A stretch of DNA of 62,000 nucleotides. Source: Chrysomallon squamiferum (Eukaryota; Mollusca; Gastropoda; Neomphalida; Peltospiridae). The position numbers and the translations under genes were made by a program. Below are positions 37,661 through 49,876 of this stretch, in pieces (the stretch's first letter is position 1; each line of letters begins with the position of its first letter). The DNA lies in NCBI GenBank assembly GCA_012295275.1, contig CM022666.1, positions 5,166,419-5,228,418 of the forward strand, written 5' to 3'. The notes under the pieces were generated by a model that worked only from the letters and a program-made list of their open reading frames with translations, was not told where the DNA came from and did not search any database.

Positions 37661-37728
37661 CAAGGACTTCATCAGGAGGATTATCTGTTCTATTAGACAT
37701 CGCTGTGCTGTCATATTGGATTTCAGTG
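37656..37728 (+). pseudogene. Second 3' end of the TNF 5' non-coding exon
   Basis: The terminal part of the 5' exon, ending CAGTG/GTGAGT at 37728/37729. The donor is intact. With 37115-37263 it frames the 67-bp array, so the array arose inside a duplicated exon. Confidence 0.65.
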
Positions 37729-37759
37729 GTGAGTATTTACATACAGAGGTTTACAAGGC

Positions 37760-38093
37760 ATTCACTCTCTGTCTCTCATTTTCTCTGTCTCTCTGTCAAT
37801 CTCTCCCTCTCTCTCGCTTTCTCTCTAACCTCTGTCAATCTGTCTCTCTCTGTCTCTCCGTCTCTCTCTGTCTGTCTGTCTCTCTGTCTGTCTGTCTCTG
37901 TGTCTCTCTCTGTTTACTCAATGCAATCACCTGATATCATACTGAATATGACAAGAGGAAGAACCATCAAGCGAAGAACTCTCAGAAACAATTCTCCTGG
38001 CATTCGTGTTAAAATAAAAAATAAAAATACCTTATTTCATTTCATTAGATATTAACAGACACACACGGCATGCATGCATACATGCATTCATAT

Positions 38094-38132
<39 letters not shown>

Positions 38133-38266
38133 CTCTCTGTATGTGTGTGTGTGTGTGTGTGTGCGTTTTTTTCTTGGCTTTATTTATTATTTTACTTTTA
38201 TTTTTTGAAAGAATGATATTTATGTGTGTGGTTTTTGATACTCATCAGTCTCATAAATATATCAAA

Positions 38267-38301
<35 letters not shown>

Positions 38302-38340
38302 AAAAAGGAAAAAGGAAAAAAGAAAAAAGAAAAAAGTTTT
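37760..38340. repeat. CT-, AC-, TG- and A-rich simple repeats with TNF exon remnant
   Basis: TCTC/TCTG tract 37765-37915, AC run 38095-38128, TG run 38142-38163, A run 38269-38299. A 20-base remnant of the TNF N-terminal exon ('ttgatactcatcagtctcat') lies at 38236-38255, comparable with 17640-17662. Confidence 0.75.
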
Positions 38341-39229
38341 GTGTAGAAATGGTTAAATTCTATATAAAAATATTAAAATATTGACTTCATTATGAATTAA
38401 ACTGAGAAAGAAGATCCATATACGTTTAATAATATAATATTATGAAAAGGAGAAATTCATTGTGCTGAAAAATATTTATAAATTTATAATTAATTTAATA
38501 TTGACAAAATTTGAAATAGTTATTAATATTCTTTTCACAAACTGTTTTAAAGTCATACAAAATTTCATGTAAAATCTGCATAATAAACAATCTATTTAAA
38601 GCATTCTTTTGTTTTATCACAATAAGACTTTTCTTTTTAGAAGCATTTCAGAATCTTAGATATTATGATTATTAATTTTATTATCACTACCATCATCATC
38701 ATAATCATTATTAATGGTATTATGACCATGATAATTATCATTGACTTTATTACCACTATCATCTTCATCATTATAACTACTGCTATATTATTACTATATA
38801 ATCATGATTACTAATATTATTCTTTCTACTACTCCTACTATTTATATTAGTGTTGCTGCTGCTGCTACTACTACTACTATTAAATGTATCATTATTATCA
38901 TCATCATCATTATAATTAGTATTGTTTGCTGCTGCCGTTGTTGTTAAATAAAGACTACAGCGTTACCTCTGGTCACCTAATTTTTATTACTTGGATAGTT
39001 ACTTTAAATGTAGTACAAATGTCTTAATCTGCATTTATCATTTTCTTCTTTTTCTTCTTTTCTTTTTTGAATATCAAGTAAAATTAATGAGAATATTTTT
39101 CAACTGACTTTTCACTTATAACCCAGTCAGTGACAAGATTTGAGTTTCATTTTATGAAGCATAATTTGTATACTTTATAGACAGTAAGTTAAATATTGCT
39201 GTTATATAACCATGTTCATATCACATACT

Positions 39230-39266
<37 letters not shown>

Positions 39267-39600
39267 GTGCACACCCACACACACATATATCATTACTGAG
39301 TTTTAATAGTTGTACAGTCGTCGTTGACGGTAACAATTTAAAAAGTCATCTGTTTATCTTTAAAAGTAATCCTACCCGAGCAGTGTTTATAAACACTTCT
39401 AAGCGACGTATTTTGTTCCAGATGTGAAATATTACCTATCTGCCAAGATATCTCATTTCTCTGTCTGCTTCATTCACGCTACTACTGTTCAGGGTTGGGC
39501 AACGTTTGGTCAGCCAACTGAACACTTGGATTCCAATTATTACTATAACTTGGCCCTCGTCCCAAAACAGCACAGCTGACTGGCCCCCTCTCTTCTCTGT
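38340..39600. repeat. Degenerate TNF exon 3a and intergenic repeats
   Basis: A decayed exon 3a ('aaactgttttaaagtcatac', 38538-38557) is followed by the ATC-rich tract (38640-38950) and an M fragment. The M fragment has 'gcagtgtttataaac' near 39381 and an (AT)n run at 39233-39264. No gene. Confidence 0.6.
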
Positions 39601-40163
39601 GTGTGTGCGTGTGCATGTGCATGTTCTTGTGCGTGTGCGTACGTACGTGCGTGCGTTCGCGCGCGTTAATAGTATGTGACTTATTTGTACTGTTTTATGT
39701 TTTTGTTTATTATTGTTGTTTTTCTTTGTGTGTTTTTTTTTTGTTTGTTTTCTTGTTGTTATTTTTTGTTATTTTAATTATTAATTTCATTTTTGATTCT
39801 AAGCATGTCATCCTCTCCATTAGGCTATATTTTACTCACAGCCAATCAAAATGTGATTTGAAGTACAACGCGTCATCGTGTGAGTGTGTGTGACAGTGTG
39901 TGTGTGTGTTTGTATCTGTGTGTGTGTGTCTGTGTGTGTGCGTGTGTTTGTATGGTTTTATTTATTATTTTTATATTGAAATAGGTAAATTCGATATAAA
40001 AATATTAAATAACTAAGTTCATTACAAATGAAATTAAGAAAAAAGATCAATTTACGTTTAATAATTTATGAAAAGGAGAAATTAATTGTGCTGAAAAATA
40101 TTTATAAATTTAAAATTGATTGTAATAGACGAGTTTCAAATTGGTTATTAACATTTTTTTTAG
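39600..40163. other. TG-rich spacer
   Basis: TG/CG-rich simple repeats at 39598-39670 and 39878-39950, with the spacer block 'gcatgtcatcctctccatta' between. No gene. Confidence 0.6.
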
Positions 40164-40200
40164 AAACTGAGAGAAAGTCACAGAAAAGCTGAGAAAAGTG
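40164..40200 (+). pseudogene. Solitary TNF exon 3a copy, donor lost
   Basis: A 37-base match to exon 3a. The donor reads GAGAAA instead of GTAAGT. It is followed by the same block as at 15400-15770. Confidence 0.7.
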
Positions 40201-40769
40201 GAGAAATTAACACAAACACAAGCACAAATTGGTTTTGACATATTGGAAAAGTAAATTACAAAAGTGTTAAGTTTAAATGGAAGCAGAAGAGAAGAGAGAA
40301 TCTGAACACCACATGCACGTGTGACGTCTGCGTGTCAACTGATCAACACAGCTGAGAGAAGCTTTAGCGCGTGACTGAATGAAAAACGGACTTAAACACA
40401 TGCATTGTACCCGTTTGTACCATTTATTTCGAGAAATTAACTATTAAATTTTTGTTTATATAATTTGTAAAAAGAAAAGATCGTTAAAGCGTGATACTTT
40501 TTGTTTATTTATATATTTATAATTTATCAATGAATTGAGCTTAAAAGATGAAGAAGTTTATCGATGAACTGAGCGAAAATCTGCTATTAAGTTTATTTAT
40601 TTATTTATTGGATTATTTAATTATAAATTTATTTGTTTGTTTTTTACTTTTATTTGTCTATTTTACTGTGTTTTATTTCATTTCATTTTATTTTATTTTT
40701 TTAAATTAATTAATTCGCTACACTTTACTTTTCATCACTTTTTATTTATTTTACGGTATTTTATTTTAC

Positions 40770-40803
<34 letters not shown>

Positions 40804-41800
40804 AACCGGTTAAAATTTCATAATTATTTGTGTTTTAAACCGAATGTTAATTTTTCTTTATTTTTCGTTTTATAAAATAAAAGATGTTGTCTTGCTAATG
40901 AAAAATTAAAAAAGAAAGAAAGCTATCGGTGTTCATTTTTATTTTCACCAACAGTAACAAGAACAACAACAACAACAAATTTATTTATCTATAATAATAA
41001 TAATGTATTCAAACTTTGTGAATCCGTCTATTAGTAATTCAGTGACGTAACATCTATTTATAGCCCAGTTGAGGAATAAAATGAGTATTTATTACATATC
41101 TGAAATCTTCTTGGGAGGAAAAAAACAAGCCAACAACATAGTGTTAATATGCTGTTATTCAAAATGCTGGCAATTATTCAAAGAATCCGATTACAGTGTG
41201 AAAAATAGTTTAAATAATATATATCTGTGTGTTGTGTCTGTGTATGAATTTAACAGATTTAATTGAAGAAAATGTATAATCTCTATTTATACCTAATTAG
41301 CAACTAACTAGCAACAACAACAGCAATAAAATAAATAAACGAATAAATAAATACATAATAATAATAATAGTAATAATAATAACAACAACAACAATAATAA
41401 TTAATTAATTAATAACGGTTATAATAATAGTTTTAAGCGTAAGGTGGTGAATCTAAGCTGCTCAACTTCAACAGAATAGAGTTGAGATAATAATAAACAT
41501 TTTTATTTAATTCAACATTGTTTAAATTGATAAAATGTAATGTATGTGTATGTTATATATAGTCTCACTGACTTTCAGGTAGTCAATAGCTCTAATGTAG
41601 GGAGCAACAAAACTTTCTTTGTATCTTCGTACTAAAGAATAATATGCTAAAATGATCTGTGAGTATTCAAAGCCTGAGAAACATGAAAGAAATACCTTCA
41701 CTGGTAATATATATTAAACACAAGTATGAACACATGCAAAATCTAATAAGACTACACAGACTACATGTTTTCCTTTTGTTGTTTATGGCTTAGTTGACAC
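40201..41800. repeat. Duplicated block, TTTA tract, R1 element and spacer
   Basis: 40215-40580 matches 15400-15770; TTTA tract at 40580-40800; reverse R1 at 40930-41080. 41250-41430 holds AAT/AAC triplets and 41570-41710 repeats 11370-11490. No gene. Confidence 0.65.
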
Positions 41801-41975
41801 AGGAATAGAAATTACGCTGTACTCTTTATTTAACAATAACGACAAAAGCAATCGTAATAATAATAATAATAACATAACAACAACAACAATAACTACTGTT
41901 AGTAATACGCTTGACTCATATCTACATACAGCTCGGGTGGAAAGCCCAGTTACCCGAAGAAAATTATTTTTCTCT
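41800..41975 (-). repeat. R1 dispersed element (reverse), upstream of TNF gene C
   Basis: Reverse R1 copy with 'actgttagtaatacgcttga' and 'cagctcgggtggaaagccca'. Pairs with the forward copy at 46560-46745 beyond gene C. Confidence 0.7.
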
Positions 41976-42105
41976 GAACGGAGGTAGACGACGTCATACG
42001 ACCTTTTCAAAGTAGCTGGTATAAAAATCAACGCAGCCTGTCAAACAACGTTTCTGTCGTAGACGTGCTTCACTCCATTGTGAAAACAGAGGCAGCCTAA
42101 TTTAG
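41975..42105 (+). promoter_or_regulatory. Candidate promoter and first non-coding exon of TNF gene C
   Basis: TATAAAAA at 42020-42027, ACGTCA half-CRE at about 41991-41996 and TTTAG/GTATGT donor at 42105/42106. Inferred from conservation with 18870-19008 and 35440-35554. Confidence 0.5.
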
Positions 42106-42119
42106 GTATGTAAATGTTT

Positions 42120-42250
42120 TACTTATTTCATTTTTTATATATATTTATATAAAATTATAATTTCACTTATTTCACAGGTTATAATTATTTATATAAAAGT
42201 ATAATTTCACTTATTTCATAGGTTATATATATCTATATAAAATAATAAAT
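42120..42250. repeat. 44-bp tandem array, copy 3 (about 3 units)
   Basis: Short version of the array seen at 35580-36010. Confidence 0.85.
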
Positions 42251-42737
42251 TCACTTTGCTGTTTAGGATTTTTCCACGCCCAAATTTCGCTTGTATAATA
42301 TTAAGTGATATTACATCAACTTGAAAAAATAAAACATCGCGGTAAGGTCGATAAGTTTCTAGCACATGCGTTGGCAGGTAAAAATAATAACAGCCACAGA
42401 AAATACAGCCCTCATTTATTTCGCTGGTATCTCGAAAATCTGCAAAATGCACGTACAAGTCGTACCACTGGCACCTTAATGTAACAGTTCTATGGTTAAA
42501 AAGCAGGAAAACTGAGTTATCAGATTCACGTTGCGATCTATAAACAATAACGTTCACGATAGTTTGAATTTCTGTCACTGAGAGGAAACCAGCCCTGGAC
42601 GTGATCTTTCGAGGACGATACAATATCAGCAAAGAGAGCGGATATGTAGAATGAGGACCTGGCAAGCTTTGACACATTTTTTCTGCCTTTGCACTAAACC
42701 AACTAGCCAAGGTTTTAGGAACGGAGAAAGAGAGCAT
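42216..42737 (-). other. Minus-strand 173-codon open frame in conserved upstream block
   Basis: The longest non-repetitive open frame of the window, read on the minus strand from a start at 42737 to a stop near 42216. The predicted protein is cysteine-containing with no signal peptide or domain I recognise (segments such as ILYRPRKITSRAGFLSV and CGCYYFYLPTHVLETYRPY). The equivalent frames at 19279-19734 and 36020-36518 are broken by stops. It overlaps the presumed 5' region of TNF gene C in antisense. It could be a real antisense gene intact in one copy, a decayed coding relic, or chance; chance or relic is more likely. Confidence 0.25.
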
Positions 42738-42739
42738 TA

Positions 42740-43356
42740 CCTCAGCTTATTTTGTTTTTTTGATCGGAGCAAAAATGTTTACAGAAGTGTTTCAAGAACC
42801 AGACGATCTACTACGAAGGTGATTAAATGTGTTCATCAAACTTTGACAGTAGTTTAGTCAAGGTATTTTCCTTCTTGCTTGTCAAATCTGATCTCCGCTG
42901 GTTTACGAGAACATCGAACCGCCATTAAGCCCTACCCGAGTTCACCGAGTGCTGTTGTTCGTTTTTTAATTTTTCACAATAAAAACACATTTTAGTGATT
43001 TAATTAAATCATCAACATCTATGGAGCCGAAACTGTTTTCGAATTTCTTGGAAAAATAAGATGGTTTGGCTGTAGATTACTGGAAACAAGCCATCATCGC
43101 CTTCATTAGTCACGTGATCACAATATTACCACCTGTTTGCATATTTATTCCACTTCAGGGCACTGAATGTTTATTGCGCTTTGACACATTATGTTACCTC
43201 GAGCTGTTTTTCTGTCACTTTAATTTTTTTACATTGTTTTCTTTGCTAGAAAGTTATGTCTTTGATTGCCAATCTACCGTCACACTTTCCTTTTTTTTTT
43301 TGAGAGAAAAAAGATATTTATTATTATAATTTTTTTAAATTTCCTCCTCTTTCCAG
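42740..43356. other. Upstream region of TNF gene C
   Basis: Homologous to 19740-20305. Ends at the CCTCTTTCCAG acceptor (43356). No gene. Confidence 0.55.
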
Positions 43357-43505
43357 TGATATAAATAACTTCGATTGAAAAACTCTCCTCTTTACATTCT
43401 TCAGCCATTGGAGACACACTTTGTGGTATCACGTGTCCAAGGTTTACATCAGGAGGATTATCTGCTCCATTACACATCGCTGTGCTGTCATATTGGATTT
43501 CAGTG
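43357..43505 (+). other. 5' non-coding exon of TNF gene C
   Basis: CTCTTTCCAG acceptor, CAGTG/GTGAGT donor at 43505/43506, near-identical end to 20400-20453. About 470 bases before the ATG. Confidence 0.6.
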
Positions 43506-43974
43506 GTGAGTATTTGTACACAGTGGTTTACTAGGCATTCACTGAAAATTGAAAAATCAAGCTTGGCATTTTATTTATTTTTATTTTTTTTTTTTTTTTT
43601 ATTTTTTTTTTTTTTTGACCTCACACAAAACATTATCGATGTAATTATATCTTGGTATTATTTATTTTAATTTATTTTCTCTTTGAAGGAATGTTATATA
43701 GAACTATATGTACGTGTGTGTACTGTTTGTGAATTTGTCTTGGTAATAGTTATTATTTTATTTATTTATTTAACCATTCTTAAAAAACCTTTTTATTTAC
43801 ACAAGTTAATTTTTTTTTGTTTTGTTTTTTTGTTTCCTGGAATAATGTTATATATAAGTGTATATATTGTATGTGCGTATTTATCTTGGTATTATTTATT
43901 ACTACTCACAACTGTTTTTCTTATGGTCGTGTTTTACAGACTACTTCGAAAGGAATTAAAAGTTCTTACACAAA

Positions 43975-45115
43975 ATGGTACCAATTCGTCCAGTCATAGC
44001 CATTTCTCTTATGGTACTAAACTTCATACTCATCAGTTTCATTGTATCTGAAACATTAAACGAATTTCTGAACAGAGAAACCAACTTGTTGTTTGACAAG
44101 GAACTGTGTGTGAAAATCTCGTGCAAACCAGGAGAAAACTGTTGTGATGACAAATCTACGAACAGAACCAGGAACAATACCACGTATTGCTGTTACAATG
44201 ATGGAGAAAAAGTGATCAGTAAAATTATGAAACTGGTAAATTGTGCTTTAATTTATTTTAAAAATCCATGAATACATTAAATACAAATTATAAATAAATA
44301 AATAAATAAATATATAAAATAAAATGTTTGTATGTAATTAAGATATAAGTAAGTTCTGTACAAAAATAAAAAAAATTTAAGTTCATTATACATAAAAAAA
44401 TAAAAATAGGAAAAAGATAAAAAGAAAATGGTGTTATGTAGATATGAAATTAAGATACAGGTAAATTCTGTATAAAGATATTTAAAAGTTAAATTCATCC
44501 ATTATAAATGAAATTTAAAAACAGAAGATTTATATACGTTTAATAATATTCGAATTATGAAAAGGAGATATTCATTGTCTTGAAAAATATTTATAAATTT
44601 AAAAGTGATTATTGTGGATGAGCTTCAAACTGGTTATTAATATTCTTTTTAGAAACTGAATGAAAGTGAAACAAAAGCTGAGAAACGTGGTAAGTTAACA
44701 CAGACACACATATTTAAATATCTACAAACGTTTTTATAATTATGTATTTGTATGTGTGTATGTGTGTACCATTTTATGTACGCATATATACGTGTGTATA
44801 TGTGTGTGCATATTTCAGAAAAACAATTTAAGCAGATCAGAGATGTCGCTTATCTTCTGAATTTAGGTAATATAAATATGTGTAAGAGTATATGTACATA
44901 TGTATCTATGTATTTATACATGTATCAATGTATATATATGTGTGTGTTTATGAGTGTCTGTATATATATATTTCAGAACAAGACCTTAAGCAGATCAAGG
45001 AGTGGACTTACAATCTGAATAATGAAAACAGTGATAAGACATCGGCTCATCTACAAATGGAAGTGAATGCAACTTATGACAAAAGTAAGAAAGGAAATAG
45101 TAGCAGCAATAATAA

Positions 45116-45151
<36 letters not shown>

Positions 45152-45916
45152 AGTAGTAGTAGTGGTAGTAGTAGTAGTAGAAATAGTAGTAGCAGTAATA
45201 GTACTCAGTTAAAAGACATGATTTGATAATAAATGTGGTAGTAGTAAAATAGAAGTAATCGTAGTCGTTACTTAAAAAATTGGTCTTGTAAAATTAATAG
45301 TAGTAGTTATCACTTAGTTATTAGCAGTGGTTAGAAAATAATACTAGAAATTGTTATAACAATAATACTATCAGTGCTACTAGTGATAATATCAGTTATT
45401 CTGGTAAAGTAGTTAATAGCGGAAGTTTGTAGTTATAGAAATATATATTAGTAATACTAACTACAAATATTGACAATTTAAAATAAAAATATCATTTAAA
45501 AATAATTTATTTTTGCAACCTTTTCAGACACACCGAAGCCTCTCATCAAATGGACGTCGTCTGGTAAAAGATCGTTTGTGAAAGGAGGTGTGGTTGTTGT
45601 CGCTGACGGGATTCAAGTCAAACACTCTGCTTACTACTTCATATACAGCAACGTTTTATTCCATGCCAACCAAGTCAGAGAGCTAGAATACGCTAGGCTG
45701 TGTCACTCAATTGAAATATATCCAAATTATGAAGTCCTCTACAGAAATCCTCAAACAACATGCAAAGTACGAAGACACCAGGAAGGTTTTGTTCAATCCT
45801 ACATTGGAGCTATTTACAAACTGAAAGCCAACGACACTGTAGTGGTGAGAACATCAGTTGTGAACAGAATTTTGAGAGATCCACAGACAACCTACTTTGG
45901 TCTGTATATGCTGTAA
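43975..45916 (+). CDS. TNF-like ligand gene C, complete five-exon coding region
   Basis: Predicted 280-residue TNF-superfamily ligand, close paralogue of gene B. Coding exons: 43975-44235, 44653-44689, 44819-44866, 44977-45084, 45528-45916, each identical in length to its gene B counterpart; all splice sites are GT/AG, including the donor (GTAATA) lost in gene B. The ATG follows the TTTTACAG acceptor by 35 bases. Residues 5-27 are the hydrophobic anchor, with Arg5 in front. The stalk has six cysteines (45, 50, 56, 57, 72, 73) and sequons at 63 and 67-68. The two coiled-coil exons start EKQFKQIRDV and EQDLKQIKEW. The TNF domain keeps cysteines 210 and 230, the AYYFIYSNVLF core, an NDT sequon and the YFGLYML end. 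Expected role: membrane or shed trimeric cytokine in immune or death signalling (family knowledge). This is the cleanest copy in the window. Confidence 0.93.
45085..45527 (+). other. TAG-rich last intron of TNF gene C
   Basis: TAG triplet run at about 45115-45200, then sequence matching the equivalent introns of genes A and B. It lacks the internal duplication seen in gene B. Confidence 0.8.
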
Positions 45917-46078
45917 AATTGTTACGAGAGGCCTGAATTATAACTGTTCATATATAATTTTCTGTACGCCCACTGTACCTATGGACTTGTATACATAAAA
46001 CGAACCCTTTATTTTAACATTATCGTGAAACATTTATATTAGACATACTTGAATCTTTCTTGAAAGTCTTCAGTGGGG

Positions 46079-46134
<56 letters not shown>

Positions 46135-46560
46135 TATTAATAATAATAATAATAATAATATTAATAATTATTTGTGGTTGTTTGTGAACTGTTGGTATAT
46201 CTAACCTTTTTAAATGTATTTTTATATTTTTTCCATTACTAATTAGTTATGCTATTGGAATATGATTTAAAATGATTACATAATTGCTGGCGACACATGA
46301 ACTGAATAAGAGCAATTAACAACGAAGCGCAGGAAGCCTCATTCAATCAGTACTACTGTACTATGAGACATTATTAGTGTACTATTAGGCATTGTTACTG
46401 TACTGTTAGGCATTGTTATTGTATTGCAGTGCACAAAGCCACGCAGTTTGCCCAGGACAGATTTGTATCACTGGATCCCGAGAGTCATGAATAATAACAA
46501 GTAATAGATACTTTTCTGTTACTTGCTTGCTATTACAAAATTACAAAATATTTTTACAAC
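45917..46560. other. 3' flank of TNF gene C
   Basis: AAT microsatellite at 46079-46165, then sequence with a small internal repeat of 'attgttactgtactgttagg' type at 46365-46425. No gene. Confidence 0.55.
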
Positions 46561-46750
46561 ACACTGGGTTTTCCACCCAAGCTATAAATAAGTTGTCAGG
46601 TCACTAGGTAAAGTTATCAACCGAATTATTAATAGACGGATTTAGAAAGTTTGAATCTACTATTATTGATATAAATAAATAGATCTGCTGTTGTGGTTGT
46701 TGTTGTTATTGTTGTTGAAAATGAACATGAACACCGATACATTTTTCAAT
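46560..46750 (+). repeat. R1 dispersed element (forward), downstream of TNF gene C
   Basis: Blocks 'actgggttttccacccaagc', 'tataaataagttgtcaggtc', 'attattaatagacggattta', 'gttgttgaaaatgaacatga', 'acaccgatac'. Confidence 0.75.
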
Positions 46751-48000
46751 TTTTATTATTATTATTTTTCAGGTCTGTTCATTAACAAAGCAGTAACTAG
46801 GTCACGAACGCCATTTGCAAGACAGTGCACCCATTCATAAAACTGTTTTAAAAATGTGTGTGTATGAGTGTGTGTTTCTTAAGATTAAGGTTTCAGAGAA
46901 ATAATAAATAACATTCTTCTAGAACTGAGCTTTCCATCCAGGCTATAAATTTTACTTCATAATCAGTAATAAATAAAGCTTGTAAAACATTAAAAAAAAA
47001 ATGTGAAAAAAAAAATGTGAAAAAAAGACAAATGTATAATTAGTTAAAAACAATGGTAAAAAGTAAATAAATATTTAAAAAAACAATGATTAAAATTAAA
47101 GTTAAAAAAATGTATAAGAGTATATGTGTGTGTGCGCGCGCACAGTATGATAGTAAATGATAGTAAAAACACTATACACTATTGCGCGTCCTAACGCTTG
47201 CTAATACGCATGCGCATTTATTGAAAATTATGTCCAAACCGTAAATAAAATGTATGAAAAACTGGTTTGTTTCACTAGTATTTAGACCCGATTCAACGTC
47301 ATGTTTTAGCCAATATAGCGTAGCCAACCAAAATGGTTGCGTTTTCAGGCTGTCTGAGCAAACCTATAAGGAGTAGTATTTCGGGCATTTTAAAGTTAGG
47401 GAAATAAGAAGAAAGCAACACGAAAACATTTTGTGAAGCAATATTTCTGTATTCATATTTCTGGCAATCTGCCTTACATATCATCATAGTCATGTCCACT
47501 CCAAGAACAAAAGCTGTCCCAAAACTAATCCTACATCTAAAGAGGCATGCGCGGAGAAGTGACAGGAAGTTATTAATTAACATAATTTATATATATAATC
47601 ATGCATTTCATGAGACGTTGTTCTCTGCTTTTTAAATAAGATTTTTTTTTAATAATTTCAGTTTTTATTATCTCTGAAGTGTCAAGAACGTTGTATTTAC
47701 GTTTATATGAGATGGAAATATCACCAACGTAGAATGAAATTTACAGACTGCTGTCAAAAATAAGTTATTGGTTACATGATTCGCTTGGCTGGTCCTAGTG
47801 TAGTAAATATTATGCGATGGAGTGATCGTTGACTTTAACGACATCACTAAGTACATTTTTAATCAACCGTTATATAACCCCACATTTACTGTTAAAGACC
47901 AGATAGATATACATCGTAAGATAAAATTCTACACCGAAAAACAATGCAGGCTACTCTGTTTTGAAAAAAGGTAGGAATAATTGATATGCATATATATATA
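46750..48000. other. Spacer including window-unique segment
   Basis: 46760-46960 matches unit 2. The region from about 47130 to 47960 is less AT-rich and has no second copy in the window, unlike nearly everything else. A 94-codon minus-strand frame (47299-47583) has no recognised domain. No gene can be supported. Confidence 0.5.
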
Positions 48001-48143
48001 TATATGTTTATTTTTATATGAAATAAATAAACAGAACAAGAAAAATAACTTTTTAATAAATCAATGGAAAATAAAATATATTACAGTCATTTATCTGATT
48101 ATCACACAGTTAATATTTTGTTTTAATTTTATTTTTCATCCAG

Positions 48144-48709
48144 GTAGTCTAAACACTTTTTATCTCAAATGCTGTTGTCACTGTAGTTGTGTGTCTCCTT
48201 TTGCTTATTATTATTGTTTAAGAGTATATATATGTTTCTGTCTGATATGTGTATCCATGGTTGTATGTTCGTGTCTATTAATACGTGAGTATTAGTGTAA
48301 GCTTGTTGTGAATATATATATACTAAGGAAGACAACTCTTTCATACTCAAGGACCTTCATCTCAAAAATGCTTGTTGTTGTTAATATAATATCGTTATTA
48401 TTATTATATTTATTAGTATTGTTTTTGTTGTTGTTAATGTAATACCATTATTAGAATTATTTGTACTATTATTGTTATTGCTGTTGTTATTTATGGCTAT
48501 CGTTATTCTAATTATTGTTGTTGATGAAATTTTTGGGCAGTTAATATTTTCTTCTAGTTTTATTTTTCATCCAGGTAGTCCAAACAATTTTTATCCCAAA
48601 TGCTGTTGTCACTGTAGTTGTGTGTCTCATTGTTTATGGCGGTGTACACGTGTCAGAGGTTGTGCTAACCAAACAAAGTTTCAACAGACTGGGTCTCCAT
48701 TATGATATT
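48144..48709 (+). pseudogene. Two extra MP exon C copies
   Basis: A first copy at 48144 has an in-frame stop (TAA 48150-48152) and degrades into ATT repeats. A second, at 48575-48709, is 135 bases, in frame and with both splice sites: membrane segment AVVTVVVCLIVY, then GGVHVSEVVLTKQSFNRLGL. Both stand upstream of exon A of MP copy 3, the wrong order for a gene, so they are tandem-duplication leftovers. Confidence 0.7.
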
Positions 48710-48829
48710 GTAAGTGTGATCTGTGAGTTTATTTATTTATTTTTAAATACTTCTTTTTTCAGTTGATTTCTTTTTTTAATCCGTATGTAACGAAATGGAA
48801 GAAAAGGTACAGAATGACGTAATTTGAAC

Positions 48830-49590
48830 ATCCAGGGATACAGTATTATTCCAGTACAGTACATACCATGTAACTTATATATCCAGGTAGGGATACATTA
48901 TTAAAGATTAATTGAGTACAGTACTTTTCATGTAAATTTATATTCCAGGCGAACGGTATTAAAGATTAATAGATTCCAGTACACACCATGCATTTTACAT
49001 ATCCACGGAGAAAGTATTAAAGATTATATAATAGAGAATACAGTATATACCATGGAATTTATATATCCAGGGAAATGATATAAAAGATTAATAAAATACA
49101 TACCATATATATCCAGGGATTAAATGTTAACAGAGTGCAGTACATACCATGTAATTTATATATCCAGGAATACAGTACTAAAGATTATATAACAGAGTAC
49201 AAAACATACCCTGTAATTTATATATCCAGGGATACAGTACTAAAGATTATATAACAGAGTACAAAACATACCATGTAATTTATATATCCAATGATTTAGC
49301 ATTACATTTTATTCCAGTAAATACACAGATATCATTTATATATCGAAGAATATAATATTACAGATTCAGTATAGTAAATATTATGTATCCTGTGTATCAT
49401 CCTATGGTGTAGAGTTTACTGTGTATATATTAGTGTGTATATTAATAAAAACAGATTATTTTAGATAGCTTGTATTCTGTGTATAATTTTATAAATGAGG
49501 TCCTATGTATAAATGAATACCTTAATGTGTATAGTCAAGGATATAATATTAAAGATTATTACAATACAGTACATACCATGTAATTTATAA
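48830..49590. repeat. MP intron C-D minisatellite behind the extra exon C
   Basis: About nine degenerate units of the 'cataccatgtaatttatat' and 'atccagggatacagta' type. Confidence 0.8.
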
Positions 49591-49776
49591 TTCGGTTTAA
49601 AATAAAACAATATTATGAAATATTAACTGTTCACTTCCAGAAAGAAATATTTAGTTCATTTGTCAAAAGTAAAAGTTTACAAATTAATTTACTGTCAGAG
49701 TATTTTTAAAGTTAAAATTAGCAGGTCACAGAATGTTTACCGCTGTCTGGTGACCTCATCAAACGATTCTTTATTC

Positions 49777-49876
49777 GACTTTCCAGTGATAACGTGCACA
49801 GTTTCGCTTGTCGTTCTACTTTATCTGACTTTCCAGTGATAACGTGCACAGTTTCGCTTGTCATTCTACTTTATCT
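49777..49876. repeat. 50-bp minisatellite, 2 units
   Basis: Two units of the array that has 13 units at 24842-25491. Confidence 0.95.
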
